NCBI GenBank assembly: GCA_037447605.1
Contig: CM074808.1
Location: forward strand, 2,642,314 to 2,687,157
Direction of reading: 5' to 3'
From: Zygnema circumcarinatum
Taxonomy: Eukaryota > Streptophyta > Zygnematophyceae > Zygnematales > Zygnemataceae
DNA: 44,844 nt
Shown here: positions 33,408 to 44,694 of the stretch, piece by piece
How the letters are laid out: each line of letters opens with the position of its first letter
Position numbering within the stretch: the stretch's first letter is position 1
The notes under the pieces: model-generated
What the model was told of the DNA's origin: nothing
The model's input: the letters and a program-made list of their open reading frames with translations, nothing else
The model's database searches: none
Translations under genes and position numbers: made by a program

Positions 33408-34584
33408 AGCTGCAAGGCACAGCACAAGTCCCCTCGCCGCAGAGGAGAAAGGATGCTGCCGCTGCAAATGAAGGTGCGAGACAGTCCACCGTTCGGCCCG
33501 CTCTGCACGGTACTGCAGAAGCACGTAGTAACGCTGCGCTGCTTCCCGCGAAAACGCGCTCCGGCGCAGGACAGGAAGGACCTTGGGAGGCGCTCGCTGC
33601 TTCCAAGGTTCCATGAGCGCAGTTTGGCGCGGCGTGGCGGCTCCGTTCTGGGCGAGGCGATCCCGCCCGCCGCGCTCCGCCAATGAGCGCGCGCCACAGC
33701 GCCGCTCATTGGCCGGATCCAGCGCGGCAGATGTCACGCGTTCCATGTTGTGTTTCATGCTTTCGCGTGAACGCGCAATCCACGCTAACTGACGACCCTC
33801 TTCATGTGTTCGAGATTGCAACATGGACGCTTTCCTCTACCACGCTTTTCTTTGGAGAAAGACTTTCGTTCAATGTTTCAATATTTTTCTTTTTATAAAA
33901 ATCGTTACATGACAAGTGTCATTGGATTTGCGAGCAACGGAACTCACGGCAGGGTTACAAACAAATGATTGTCCGAACAAACACTGGCCCGCCCTAACGC
34001 AGGGATTGAACTTTTCGAAGGAAACCGAGAGTGAACATACTACGACAGAGAATACAAGGCTTTTCTATACACTTCTTGCCCCACAGGAGGCAACTGCTGA
34101 AACAGCTTCTTAACAGCAACTAGGAGGGTGTGCCTCCATAGAGAAAAACAGACGTGACCTGGTTCTGAAATAGTCTGTGTAAAGGGGTCCAAGGGGGTCC
34201 CTCGTACTCCTGCTTCTACTCCTGCCCTGTTTCTGCACTAACAAGATGCCCATAAATTAACGATCAACGCAAGATGGACCTAACCCTCGTCGCGTTACAT
34301 AAATACCTAATCGTACAATCACTACCCTATCTGTTGATGAAAGTTTTGAGAGTTCAGGAGCACCAGGCTTCTGCCTCATCCATGAGGACGCCCGTGCACT
34401 CCTGCTTACCTCAACTTCACATGTTGCTTCCCCGTTGTAAGGTAACAACGAGGACTTCCTATCAAAAGATGTCCATACAGACTGTCTCTTTGCCAGGGTG
34501 GCAAACATCTGCCCAGTAAGTTGTACCCGCAGAAGGAGTAGCGCTGCAGGCACGGATCACTCGATGCTGGACGAAGCTAACGCT
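33408..34584. promoter_or_regulatory. Upstream region of the reductase gene
   Basis: This gap holds the reductase promoter and the CNGC 3' UTR. GC rises sharply at 33500-33730. Two CCAAT boxes in opposite orientation form a perfect 10-bp inverted repeat at 33680-33712. The minus frame stays open upstream to 33824, giving the start-codon ambiguity noted for the reductase. Confidence 0.5.
33680..33712. promoter_or_regulatory. Inverted pair of CCAAT boxes
   Basis: CCAATGAGCG (33680-33689) and CGCTCATTGG (33703-33712) are exact reverse complements separated by 13 GC-rich bases. CCAAT is the NF-Y binding core. The pair lies about 275-305 bases upstream of the reductase start codon. Confidence 0.6.
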
Positions 34585-37500
34585 CTATTTTCTGGCAAAG
34601 CCCGGCGGAGCACCCCTTGTTTGCACAGCCTGGCCCACATAGACATGGCTCGGCCGGTTCGAGCCCTGCCCTGTCTGCTTCTTCTGCCACGCGTGCTTCA
34701 CCGCAGCGCCGAGCCGGCCGTCGCGCAGGACAAGGTCCACGTGGCTCAAACTCATCCCGAGCATCTTCCGCAAGTGGTAGCGGTACACGAGTTGGATGCT
34801 CCGGGAAGCCCGCGACCGCCGCAGATGGGAGCATTTGCTGCATTTATACGGGTAGGCAGGCAGTTGGTGTCAGCAGAGCAGCACTAGAAGGGAAAGGAAG
34901 GAAAGGGAATGGGAATGAAGGTGGCCAGGGATGGAGATGCATGAGAAGAACTACGAGGCCGCAAAACGAAGGGGTTGGGACTGGGAGGAAGAGCCCAGGC
35001 AGCGGGTGCACGAAATGAGGCAAATGTATGGTCACACAGACAGGTTCAAGGTATCCGTGCCAGGAAGATTGTGTGGTGAATGCAGCAGAAATCTCAAAAC
35101 CGTGACTTCACAAAGGGCAGATGCTGGCAGGCAGGAAGACAGGAGGTTATCACTGACGACTTAGGTTCTATTCTGAGGCATGCTTATCCCAAGGGGCAGA
35201 AAGACCAAGAAAGATGCGGAGTCACTAACAGTACAACATATGATCCTTGCAAAACAGCCCTCATAGCACAGTCGTGGAGACTAAGACTTGCAGTTGACCA
35301 ATTCTTCTTGCAAGAGCGAGCACGTTATGGGGTTCAGGATTGCCCAATTGAACTCATGCAGGGTCAGGCAGGAGGAGGAGGAAAAGGAAGCTGACTTTAA
35401 GGCTAGTTGAACCGCAGGACTCTGCGCAAAGTTGGTTCTAAATTGACGGCAAATGAACTCCAAGTCAGCTGCTTCCAACGTGAAGCCCTCCACATTGTCA
35501 ATGCACTCAATAGTCCGTTCAGACCGAGGAAATATATCCACACGAGACCCTCCCCCCAAAGAAGAAAATCCTGCACCAACAAGAAAAGGGTCTTTGTCCA
35601 TAAAAAACGATAGTATCTGATTCAACCTTGCCGATCATCTGGAAGAATCTTTGGCAATGCATGCCAGGGGGATCAAATAGAATCTGAAGAGCAATAAAGA
35701 AACGACCTGAGAGCATTGCTATGATTTCCAGCTCCATTTCACTCTTAGCCCACTTTTCCAATTTTCTCTTAGTCCAATTTTTTTCTCACCTGTGAAGCTA
35801 CGACGCATTTTTCCCATTCGATTCGACTCGTCTGCGTGCTCCAGATATGCAATAAGGAGCTCTTCTCCAAAAAACTCGCCTTCCTTGATTTCTGCTTTGT
35901 TCAGGGCTGAAGTGCGCTTTGTGCTCCCATGCAGAGCTCCCTTTCGGACAAAGAACATTCGGTCTACAAGCTCCCCTTCCTGCACTATTTTTGTTCCCGC
36001 TGTATAGAAGCGATGGACCATTCGCTTGCAGACCGTGTCCTTCACGGCATCATCCATGCTCTGCAGCAACTCTGACTGCGCCCCCGGACAGAACGAGGAC
36101 AAAGAGAGAGAGAAGAGAGAGAAAAGAGAGAACAAAGAGGATTGGAACATAATCGAAAGGCAATAGACAAGATTTGATATTTGGGGTGGTGTGCTGACAT
36201 GCCAAAATGAATGGATTGCCCATTGGAGCAGCAATACAAAGCAACGCAGAACATGCATCTAACCTTTGTAATAAGGTCAAAACATAAGTGGCGCCGCACG
36301 TCGCGTTGTAAATCTTCTGTCAGAATGTCCAGAATCTCAGTATCTTCCACCCCTTGAGTGGCAGACCATTGAAGTCGCTCCAGTTTCCTCACGCGCCTGC
36401 GCAACAACATAGAGCGAGCACCTTCAGCAAGTTACGCAGCTTTTCTGAGAAATGAGTCTACCACCATTCCGATGCAGTGCTACTAATTTCCGAATATGCA
36501 GTTAATGAGGCAAGCCAATACAGAAGGTGAATTGCCTCTCGCTGGCCAAAGAGAGCAACAGAGCTCACTGAGCTACAGGCAAGCTGCTAGAGGCCTAATT
36601 ATCTACCGGATTGCAAAAGTATAATGAATTAGCAAGAAACCGCAAAAAATTCACAGGAAAGCTGGACCATACTTTGCAAGGTCAGGTGTCAAGTTCCTTC
36701 GATTCATCCAATTTTCCACATCCCTTCGTTGAAGTTGGTACTCAAATGTCCTGCCAATTACCGTGTTCACACATGAATCAGTTCAGATTCAGCAGTACTG
36801 GTTCACGTAGACTGCACAGTAACTTTTGCTTCCTCATCATTGCAATTATCATTATCTGCCTTCTGCCCATTCTTGATCACTACCTCAAAGGGCGTAGAAA
36901 AAAACGTCCATAGACCATCCAGTACCTTACCTGAAACGTTGAGTGCATTTCATCCTAACAAACAAAAGGTGTTTTATGTAGATCCAAGTTCGTGTACAAA
37001 GAGAGAGACAGAGAGAGTTCAGAGAGAGAACACGAGAGAGACACGACGATTGCATCCTCCTCAATCTTGCTTCTACCTCAGATAAAGATGCGGATATACA
37101 GTGGAAAGGTAGAACTCCCACTACATAATGGGTTCAGTGAACCAGCAGAAACTCGAAACAGCTGAACTGTACTATGGCTGTTTAATATGAGCATATGCGC
37201 CGCATGATAAGATGCTTTAAATCTACTTACACAGCTTCAACAGATGGGCGTTCCCATCATGAAGGAATATGGATAGTATGTTCTAATGCAGAATCAGTAT
37301 CACTTTCAAGATGGAGTCAAGAAAGCTTGCAGTTCACATAGGTTCGATGAATAAGTTCAAGATGCCAATAACTTGGGCAGGTGGGTTCATTCTCAGTAGA
37401 ATTGAGCGAGAAGTTCTTAGACTTGAAGTTGTTGTGGAAGATCCATCGAAAAGAAGGCCTGGTGAATTCTGAAATGTCAATTAAGACCAATGTCTGCAGG

Positions 37501-38597
37501 GCAGCATACACTGCTATTCCATCCTTTACCTGCGAGTGAGTGACTGCAAAAAGCTCTGAATGTTGCCGATCAACACCGCAAACAGAAGAAGCCCTCCTGC
37601 TGTGATGGCCAGCATGAACAGCACTTCCGGCACAAAGTAGCTCGGCACCTGGTTGCCACCTAACGTGCTGATTTGCTGCAACCCCCAACACCACGTTATC
37701 AGTCTGATAACTAAGGTGGAGCGGATTGGAGCATGTCGTTAGCGAGAATGAATCCTCCTCCTCCAACCTTTTGTTCGCAGATAGAAACACTGGAACCACT
37801 ACAGGGTGTAAATGGGATTTTCTGAAACCAAGATGTGCGTAAAATGAAGAGTTCAAAAGCAACGGAGAAAATAAGACAAAATAAGTGCGGGAGTTAGACA
37901 TAAGGACAAGGAAATGGGGAAATGAGTGGGAAGAGAGAAGGAAAGAAAATGCTCACAGTGAATCCCCACTGCAACGCATAAAGGTACTTATTGACAGGTT
38001 GTCCATACAGAGCCAAAGGAATCGCTCGCCCGAAAATTCCGTAGTCAAAGGTTGATGGAGCATTGAAGGACCATACACAGTCATTGACAATCGCACCAGA
38101 TGAAATCCATTGTTGTTGGAGTTCTCCGATTAAAGTGTCGGTAGAAGGGCAATTGAGCAATGAGTAATCGCAGGGAATCGAAGTCTGATGGTTAGAGCGA
38201 TAACAGCTGCTGTGAGCACATTGGTCCCATCGCTGCGGCACATCCAGCATATGCTCAGTTAGGGCACAGAACCAAAATGTCAACAACCAAAAAAACTACC
38301 CTTTTCTATGTACTCATCATCATCTACCTAACTAATGAAAAAGGAACAGTTTCCATGTCATTAAATTCTTTACAAAAATCTTTGCGGTTAGCTTCTGAAA
38401 CACCAGTTACAGTAACGCTGCTTCATCAAAGCCAACTTAGCGATGAACTTAAAGACACTTTCAAACCCTTCTGCAAAACACAAGGAGCAGCACTTTTATC
38501 TGGCAGACAGCATGATGGACGTGTCAGAGGAGGGCAAAGCACAAGCAAGAAAATATCAGGCAAGATCAAGTTGAAATGTAAGAAAGAGAGAGAGGAC

Positions 38598-38628
<31 letters not shown>

Positions 38629-41079
38629 GACTCTACCTGCAATCCACCAAGATACCAGAGAGATCCGACGACGTGTGACGACATAACGTACATAACCAGA
38701 TTGATAAAGAAACTCGCCCATGCCGACTCGAACAATAGCCCTGCAGCCCCTGAACCCTGAAGGAGAGGATAGCATCGCATGATGCGTGGAATGTACTGCA
38801 TGAGAACGCTCACGCGAAGGACGCTCGAGCCCAGAGTGGCCGGACCGTTCCCCACTGCCGGTATGACGGCAAGTGACATTATCTGTCCATAGATGAGCAA
38901 CACGCGGTCAGCCTGCAGGTAATCGATTCATACAAATGGAACACTAGCGCTGGCAGAACATTTTGTGAAGCAGGAACAAGATTCTCCAGAGTAGCGGACG
39001 CAACACTGCCCTAAGCTAACTGCTGCTTAGTGACCCACTCACAAAGAAGAACTAATCCTAGATATTAAGGCTTTTTTTCCTTTCTCCCCACGGCTTTCAG
39101 CAGTGTCCAACATGACTGCAGGTACGACACACACTGCCAAAAGTTTATGGAAACAGAAGCTCACCTGAGGCACAGGAAGGAGACCAAACAAGTCATGTAT
39201 AAACCAGCTCTTTAAATAATTGGCCTGAATTTCTTTCAGGTCATAAACCCAAGCTCCTGGGTCCACAGCTGCTTTCGAAGGGCCCAACCAATAGAAACGT
39301 CTCTGGGGGCCTGCCGGTATTCTATAGGCCAATCGGAACTGAAACAACCAGAAAACAGAGAGGGGATAAGTTTCACCAGCGGCCGAAAAAAACGGAAAAT
39401 CAAATGACCGTAATAGAACCGTTGCGGACACTGATTGGGGCTACCATCAATCTTCTTTGACAAGCTAAAGGTGTCCCAAAGACTCGATACAATATCCAAT
39501 GAAATACGACCCAAACACTTCAAGACAGTTTATGAACTAAGCCCTCACAGCGACGGACATGAGAGATGTTCTCTGCAACGTGGCAGTAAACAGCAAGTGG
39601 CCGGACAGAGTCAGGACTACTGTACCTGCACCAGCATGTGCAGGAAATAGAAGAAATCAAAGCAGGTCCTCATCACGACCAAGAGGTACAGGTACTCCCA
39701 GTCAGTGTCTACACAAAGCTTCTCCTGCCAGTGTTTAGGGGAAAGATATTAGCCGCACATAGAAAAACCTTTTCATCACATTGATCCACGTCGTTTATCC
39801 AAGCAACTGCGTTTACCTAAGCAGACCACATAGACGAAGTAAATTGGGATGAACATACGTGTCATAATGTCAATCAGTCCGGCTGAAGCGTGAAGATTAA
39901 AGCCAGTGAAGTGGAGCATATATACAAGGAAGCAGCCGCTTGGGCCACCCCACCCCCTCTACAGTCTTCACTCAAGTAACTTCACTCAACTACGTGTACT
40001 CATAAGGTGTTACTTTCTGGTTGGTAACAGACTCGAGAAAAGTGGACAGCAGTTTACTTTATTAATGCCTGGAACAAAGAAGAATAGGGGATCCACGGCA
40101 AAAGCAAGAAACATTGTTGTCACGAATATTCGGTTCCAATTCATCATAAAAGAGCTCGTGGGGTTGATCCCGACAAATTGATATCCGCCATCAGGAAGGG
40201 GCTTCTTCGGAGGTTGCACAAGCTCCTTCAAAACTTCGAAAGTTTCCAAGGTTCGATCCCAAATGTACTTCGGTCGCATCACCTGGTCGATAAAATTCAT
40301 GAGCCAGATGTCAGCCACCAGCGTGCATGATGGCTGGCTGCTATAGAGCTGAAGCACATCTGCTAAATGATTTTGTTAAAATTCGTCAACTGAAACATCA
40401 GCACTCTTAAAATCCCAGAATCCTCGAAGTTACTAGTGCCGCTTACCCTACATGAGCGTCGCGTTGCAACACATTTCCCTGACAAAAATTTGACAACAAG
40501 GATGCCAAGCATCACTTGACCATTCCAAATGATAATCTGCTCTATGTCCAATGTATACATCACCTTTCCAATGTGCTTAAACAATTTAAGCGCGGACATG
40601 CTTTCATCCTCCTCGTCATCCGAATCATCCAACCCTTCCAACTCCTCCCGCAGTGTAGACCTCGGCGTGTCAGCCTGGTTCCTCCTCCTCATCGTAGGAG
40701 ACTCCTTCATCCTTCTCAGCTGGTGAAACTCCGGCGGACACGTGGTGCAGTTCGGATCCCTGCACTGCACCAGCGACAGCGAGAGATTCTGTGGAGCATG
40801 AAGCCGCGCCGGCTTCCCCGGCTGTGGCAGCTCCGGCACATTCACAATGGCATCAAACCCGTTAAACTGCACCGCTGCAGGGACTGTGTCGCCGTCCGGA
40901 GAGGCTCCTCCCGCCTGCGAGTCCGGCATGTCGGCCCGCAGCGGGACCACATCAGAGCGCCCCGAGGTGCCCACTGTCTCGGAGGTATCCTGCGATATCT
41001 CCGAGTCGGATTGCCGGTCATCTTCATCGTATGCGGGCGGCGGTCCTGCTGCAAACGCCGTCCACCTTCCGCCTTGCAT
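34585..41079 (-). CDS. CNGC: Plant cyclic-nucleotide-gated ion channel, group IV-like
   Basis: This is a six-helix cation channel with a cytosolic cyclic-nucleotide/calmodulin-binding tail, used in plant calcium signalling. Exons: 40564-41079, 40058-40282, 39626-39724, 39165-39338, 38637-38912, 37957-38232, 37530-37675, 36673-36750, 36264-36396, 35790-36075, 35396-35570 and 34585-34837 (878 residues). The N-terminus is long and acidic with a CRDPNCTTCPPE motif. S1 is near 200-245 (AVDPLFFFVPG), the pore reads WGFTQISTLGGNQ (filter GGN, 528-530), and S6 is LLLFAVLIGNIQSFLQ. The linker QRRDVENWMNRRNL and the binding fold (VQEGELVDRMFFVRKG, KEGEFFGEELL) follow. Pore and S6 resemble CNGC19/20 (group IVa), while LQRDVRRHLCFDLITKV is closer to CNGC2/4 (group IVb). 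The final exon adds an IQ-like segment (SIQLVYRYHLRKML). Its donor at 35395 is weak; without splicing the protein would end at 35281. The start at 41079 has a GCCGCC leader, but the frame is open to 41271. Confidence 0.92.
36100..36140 (-). repeat. CT-rich tract before a CNGC 3' splice site
   Basis: In transcript sense this is a run of CUCUCU/UCUUCU-type sequence ending about 24 nt upstream of the exon 10 acceptor at 36076. It serves as the polypyrimidine tract and is unusually long. It resembles the block in the PTB gene. Confidence 0.7.
38584..38624 (-). repeat. (CT)n microsatellite just after a CNGC 5' splice site
   Basis: A GA dinucleotide run on the + strand becomes about 40 nt of CU repeats in the pre-mRNA, starting 12 nt inside intron 5 (38233-38636). 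A pyrimidine run this close to a donor site is uncommon. Confidence 0.85.
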
Positions 41080-42440
41080 GGCGGCCTCAGAATTCCGCTC
41101 CCCGCTCCCCTCCTCTCCTCTCTCCACTCCCCCTCCCACACCCTCACCCTCTCCAGTCTCCCTCCGCTTGGAACTCCGCTGACTAATGACGAGGACAGTT
41201 GCTTTTGTGGCGCGGTACTCCCTTGGGGATAGCAGTATATCCCTTAGGCGGACGCTCAGAGTCAGGTACATCGAGCCCGGCCACGACGCAGTGCTGGATT
41301 GGTCGTGGCCGATCAGGATTACTATTCACCATCGTCAGATTTTCTGATCCGGACCGTCCATCGCACTCTCGGGGACGCCGACCGCCTCCGACCCAGTCGC
41401 TGGGGGTCGGCGGCAGTCGTCGGCCGTACGGCCGCGATCCATGCGCAGAACGACGGAACGGCGGTTACGACAACCTCGCACGTGCGGGAGTCAAGGCATG
41501 CTGAGCTGCCGCACGGCCATTCGCTGCTGCGAGAAATGAAAAAAATAATGCGCTGAAGTGCCACGTGACGACGAGCGTGGCCGCGTGGCACGCTGCCGTT
41601 GGTCTGGCCGCCGGCCGGCAGTCGCGGTCAAATACCGGAGTCGCCGGCGGCAGGCGCAGACGGCAGCGCGACCGCCGGTCACGGCCGGCAGGGCGCGGCG
41701 AGGGGGGGGGCCCGTGAAGTGCGGCGACGGCGGCACGTGTCACATATCGACGGCGGAGATGGCGGGCTGCAGGGTCTGGTGCCGTACGGTACGGCAGGGA
41801 GGGAGGGAGGGAGGCAGCATGGCAGGAGGGAGGAAGGGGCCTGCCTGGCCGGAGGCGGGCAGGCGGCATTATGGCGCCGCAGGGAGGGAGAGAGGGAGGA
41901 ACGAGGGGGAAACGATGGGGCGTGCTTGCGGGTGCGGGAGCTTGCTGACAAACTAAGGGGAAAAGAGGCACTTCATAGGCAGGTTGAGCAGCGAGTGTGG
42001 CAAGAGGCATCCTTAAAATTGTGTGTAATGCGTGCTAACTGCATTTGAGATTCGCTTTTTTTCACCACTCAAACGTTTGATGTAAGGCTGATTCTGGCCG
42101 ACTTTAATGGGCATACATGGGAAATAAAATAACAAATTTTGAAGGTTAAGTGGAAGTGAAATTTACATAAGGTCCGAATCTCGTTGACCAGGACTTTTTC
42201 AGCCAAAACTGGTCTGAAATGGTATAAAATGAATTGCTACGCCAATCGCAGTTACTCTTCTCGTTCCTTAAAGCTCTCAGCGGGGCCTCCATGAGCACTT
42301 CAAAACCATAGGCGACTCAAACAGCAAGCCAATGCCATCAGGATTCAACGCCGAACTGACTTCAATGAGCAACAGCGAGCGGTAATTATTTCGCCAAAGC
42401 TCTGGCTAACCCTACAACCACAAATGGAAGCTGTAAATTA
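41080..42440. promoter_or_regulatory. CNGC upstream region with a GC-rich block
   Basis: The region holds the CNGC promoter and the ClpP2 3' UTR. A TGATCCGGACCGTCCATCGC element lies at 41345-41364. From about 41400 to 41960 base composition turns strongly GC-rich, with a perfect palindrome CGGCCGTACGGCCG (41421-41434) and a run of four GGG triplets with single-base spacers (41797-41811). Open frames on both strands in this block are a by-product of GC richness. From 41960 to 42440 I see nothing specific. Confidence 0.5.
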
Positions 42441-44694
42441 CTATTTGGTCGTGCCACCATCAGATACCAGAGAGGGAGGTCTTTGGTGTATAACTTCATC
42501 TACAAGGCCAAACTCTAAAGCCTCCAAAGGCGACATAAAACGATCTCTCTCCATTGTTGCCGCTGCATCATCACCCACCCCAGCAAGAGAGTTCCATCAG
42601 ATAGTCACCGGGAAACAAAGCAAAGAAGTCAACAAAAGGAAAGCAGCGACCTCCTTCCAACGACTATTTAACAGAAGGCATAATTTAATGATGAGCAGGG
42701 CACTTGTTGGCTCGTTAACTTTCTCCCATTTTTTCTTGCAAGCACTAGAGCCCAATCATATGCCGAAGAGTTCAGTCAAACGAACTGCCTCACAGCCAGT
42801 CTTGATGCACAGTCACAAGCGCTCCTTCCAAATGCACTTCCAAATTCACTTCCAAATGCACTTCCAAATGCACTTCCAAATGCACTTCCAAATTCACTTC
42901 CAAATTCACTTCCAAATTCACTTCCAAATGCACTTCCAAATGCACTTCCAAATGCATATGCTTACAGATGAGTTCCACTGGTTTTCTAGTGTGGAGGGCG
43001 TAGAGCTCATTCAAACGCTCTCGCGTTCTGATAATCTCTTGCGCGTGAATTTGGACGTCGGTCGCTTGGCCGCTCGCGCCCCCCGACGGCTGATGCACCA
43101 TCAGCCGCGCATTGGGCAAGGACCGCCTCTCCCCCCTTTCTCCCGCTGCTAGGAGGAGGGTGGCCATAGACGCTGCCTGGCCTACGCAGAGGGTTCGTAT
43201 TGGGCAGCGAATGTACTGTATACACATCCAAAACAAGGTAAATGCCCAAAACAGTAAAATCAGTGCAGACTTTCAGACTCCAGACAGGTGAGGGAGGAGC
43301 AACCCAGTTTCACTGTCCTAAGGCAAGCACATGTCGTAATAGCAAGTTTCAGTCGAATAGAAGTAACATGCCAAAAAAAACACAGACTATTGCTTGATAC
43401 ATGCGTCCAATGTCTACTCGAGCAGGGCAAGAAAGGGGCTTTTCTACAATACGGCCTTTTCAATACTTGGAGCATCAATGCTGCAATTTGTAACAAACTA
43501 TATGCCAATGGCTAGAACATACAATACAGCAACCTGCTGCAACTAGCTAGATTGGAAATGAATTTTTTCTACAATACTGTAAATCTGGCAGAAGAGCTGA
43601 CTAGCCAACCGATATTCTATCACCCAGGCTAAACCTCTTGCCCAAACGAGAACACACAAATTGCTGCAAATTTTGTAGTTTTGAACACACGAACGAATTA
43701 ATAAACGAAAAACAAACAATAAGAGAAACTACAACACCAACAGTGAGCCATGGAATTGAAGAACAAAACGGAATGAAAGTTGGCTAATTGACAAGTTTTG
43801 TCCATTGTGTCACACCATGAAATGCACGAAGCTAAAATTTGAATATGTACCCCTTGAAAGGAGCATCATAAGGTTTAATCATGGGGTACTTCGCAGCATT
43901 GCTTAACCAATTAGCAACCACCCCACTATGGGTTTCCCAATTACATGACATTGCAAAAGTGAGTGCATTGTTTAAGAGCACACCTGCATCGTATCGTAGA
44001 TTGCCAAACCAGCAGTCACTAAGCCTCCAGGAGAATTGATGTACAAGCTTATCTGAAGATTTTTCACCCACGCAGTAACTTGCCAATGAGGACAACTCAA
44101 AGTAACTTGCCATTGAGGATAACTCAACAAGAAAACGCCCAAAGTAAAGTGTGAGATGGATGAATGGCATTGAGGATTATTAGCGAAATTCACAATTTAA
44201 GTTCATAGTGAGAACCAAAAGGGATCTCTTGGTGCCAACAGTGTGGTATGCAGGTAGACAAAGAATGTAGCTGTAGTTATTCAAAATGAAATGCAAAGAC
44301 TTCTTCATGTGACAAAGATGCATGCAGCGAGCTAATCATCCAGGTTAGAGCAGCCCACCGGCTTATCTGGATGCTCCGATTCAAGATATAGGAGCTGCGC
44401 AACTACAAGAGAGGCCGTCTCATCGGCTATGCCGCCATTGATGATCACGATGCGCTCCTTCAAGAGGCGCGAGTAGATGTCGAATGCACGTTCTCCTCTT
44501 GACGTCTGCTCCACCACCATGGGCACCAGGTTGAAGCTGCGCCAGCTCCTCCGCCATGGCTGAGTACTGCCATGTTCTTCCCCAAGCTCCGCCAAGGGCA
44601 GAAATGGATGCTGAGAAGAGAGAGCAGTCAGGGGGCTAAGACAGGGGGCTGTGAGGCGCCTGCGCAGAGCGCGAGAGAGCAAGCTTGCAGCCAT
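42441..44694 (-). CDS. CLPP2: ATP-dependent Clp protease proteolytic subunit, mitochondrial CLPP2 type
   Basis: ClpP is the serine protease core that degrades proteins unfolded by ClpX; the plant CLPP2 form works in the mitochondrial matrix. Exons: 44359-44694, 43984-44052, 42966-43215 and 42441-42562 (258 residues). [21 protein letters not shown] and [13 protein letters not shown] match plant CLPP2. Exon 2 gives the INSPGG oxyanion-hole region. The catalytic triad is visible: Ser151 (GQAASMAT), His176 (VHQPSGG) and Asp225 (MERDRFMSP). The first 50 or so residues ([16 protein letters not shown]...) are basic and amphipathic, fitting a mitochondrial presequence. The end after DEVIHQRPP is short. 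Intron 3 starts with a 12-bp minisatellite that stays open in frame. Confidence 0.95.
42825..42960 (-). repeat. 12-bp minisatellite in ClpP2 intron 3
   Basis: Eleven tandem copies of a 12-base unit (CACTTCCAAAT followed by G or T on the + strand) begin six bases inside the intron after the GTAAGC donor. The order of G and T variants gives a pattern of three, three, three, one and one. Read on from the exon in frame, the units encode HLEV or NLEV. Confidence 0.92.
44074..44127. repeat. 27-bp tandem duplication in ClpP2 intron 1
   Basis: AGTAACTTGCCAATGAGGAC and the next seven bases occur twice in a row (44074-44100 and 44101-44127), with two mismatches. The pair lies just upstream of the exon 2 acceptor at 44053. 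Confidence 0.85.

Noticed and set aside
33408-33824. Long open frame upstream of the reductase start, extending the protein by up to 139 residues
   Set aside because: The extension is GC-rich, has no homology I recognise and overlaps the paired CCAAT boxes; the start at 33407 gives a normal transit peptide. It cannot be fully excluded.
34651-34665. GGTTCGAGCC, which resembles a tRNA box B
   Set aside because: It lies inside the last CNGC exon with no matching box A or cloverleaf; a similar word at about 40247 is also coding.
36927-37121. Possible CNGC exons around 36930-37080 (for example the segment before GTAAGG at about 36930)
   Set aside because: The reading phases do not connect exon 7 to the conserved QRRDVENWM segment, while the acceptor at 36751 does so exactly with the expected spacing.
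41465-42048. Overlapping open frames of 130-180 codons on both strands
   Set aside because: They lie in the GC-rich block, where stop codons are rare, overlap each other on opposite strands and have Arg/Ala/Pro-biased content with no motif.
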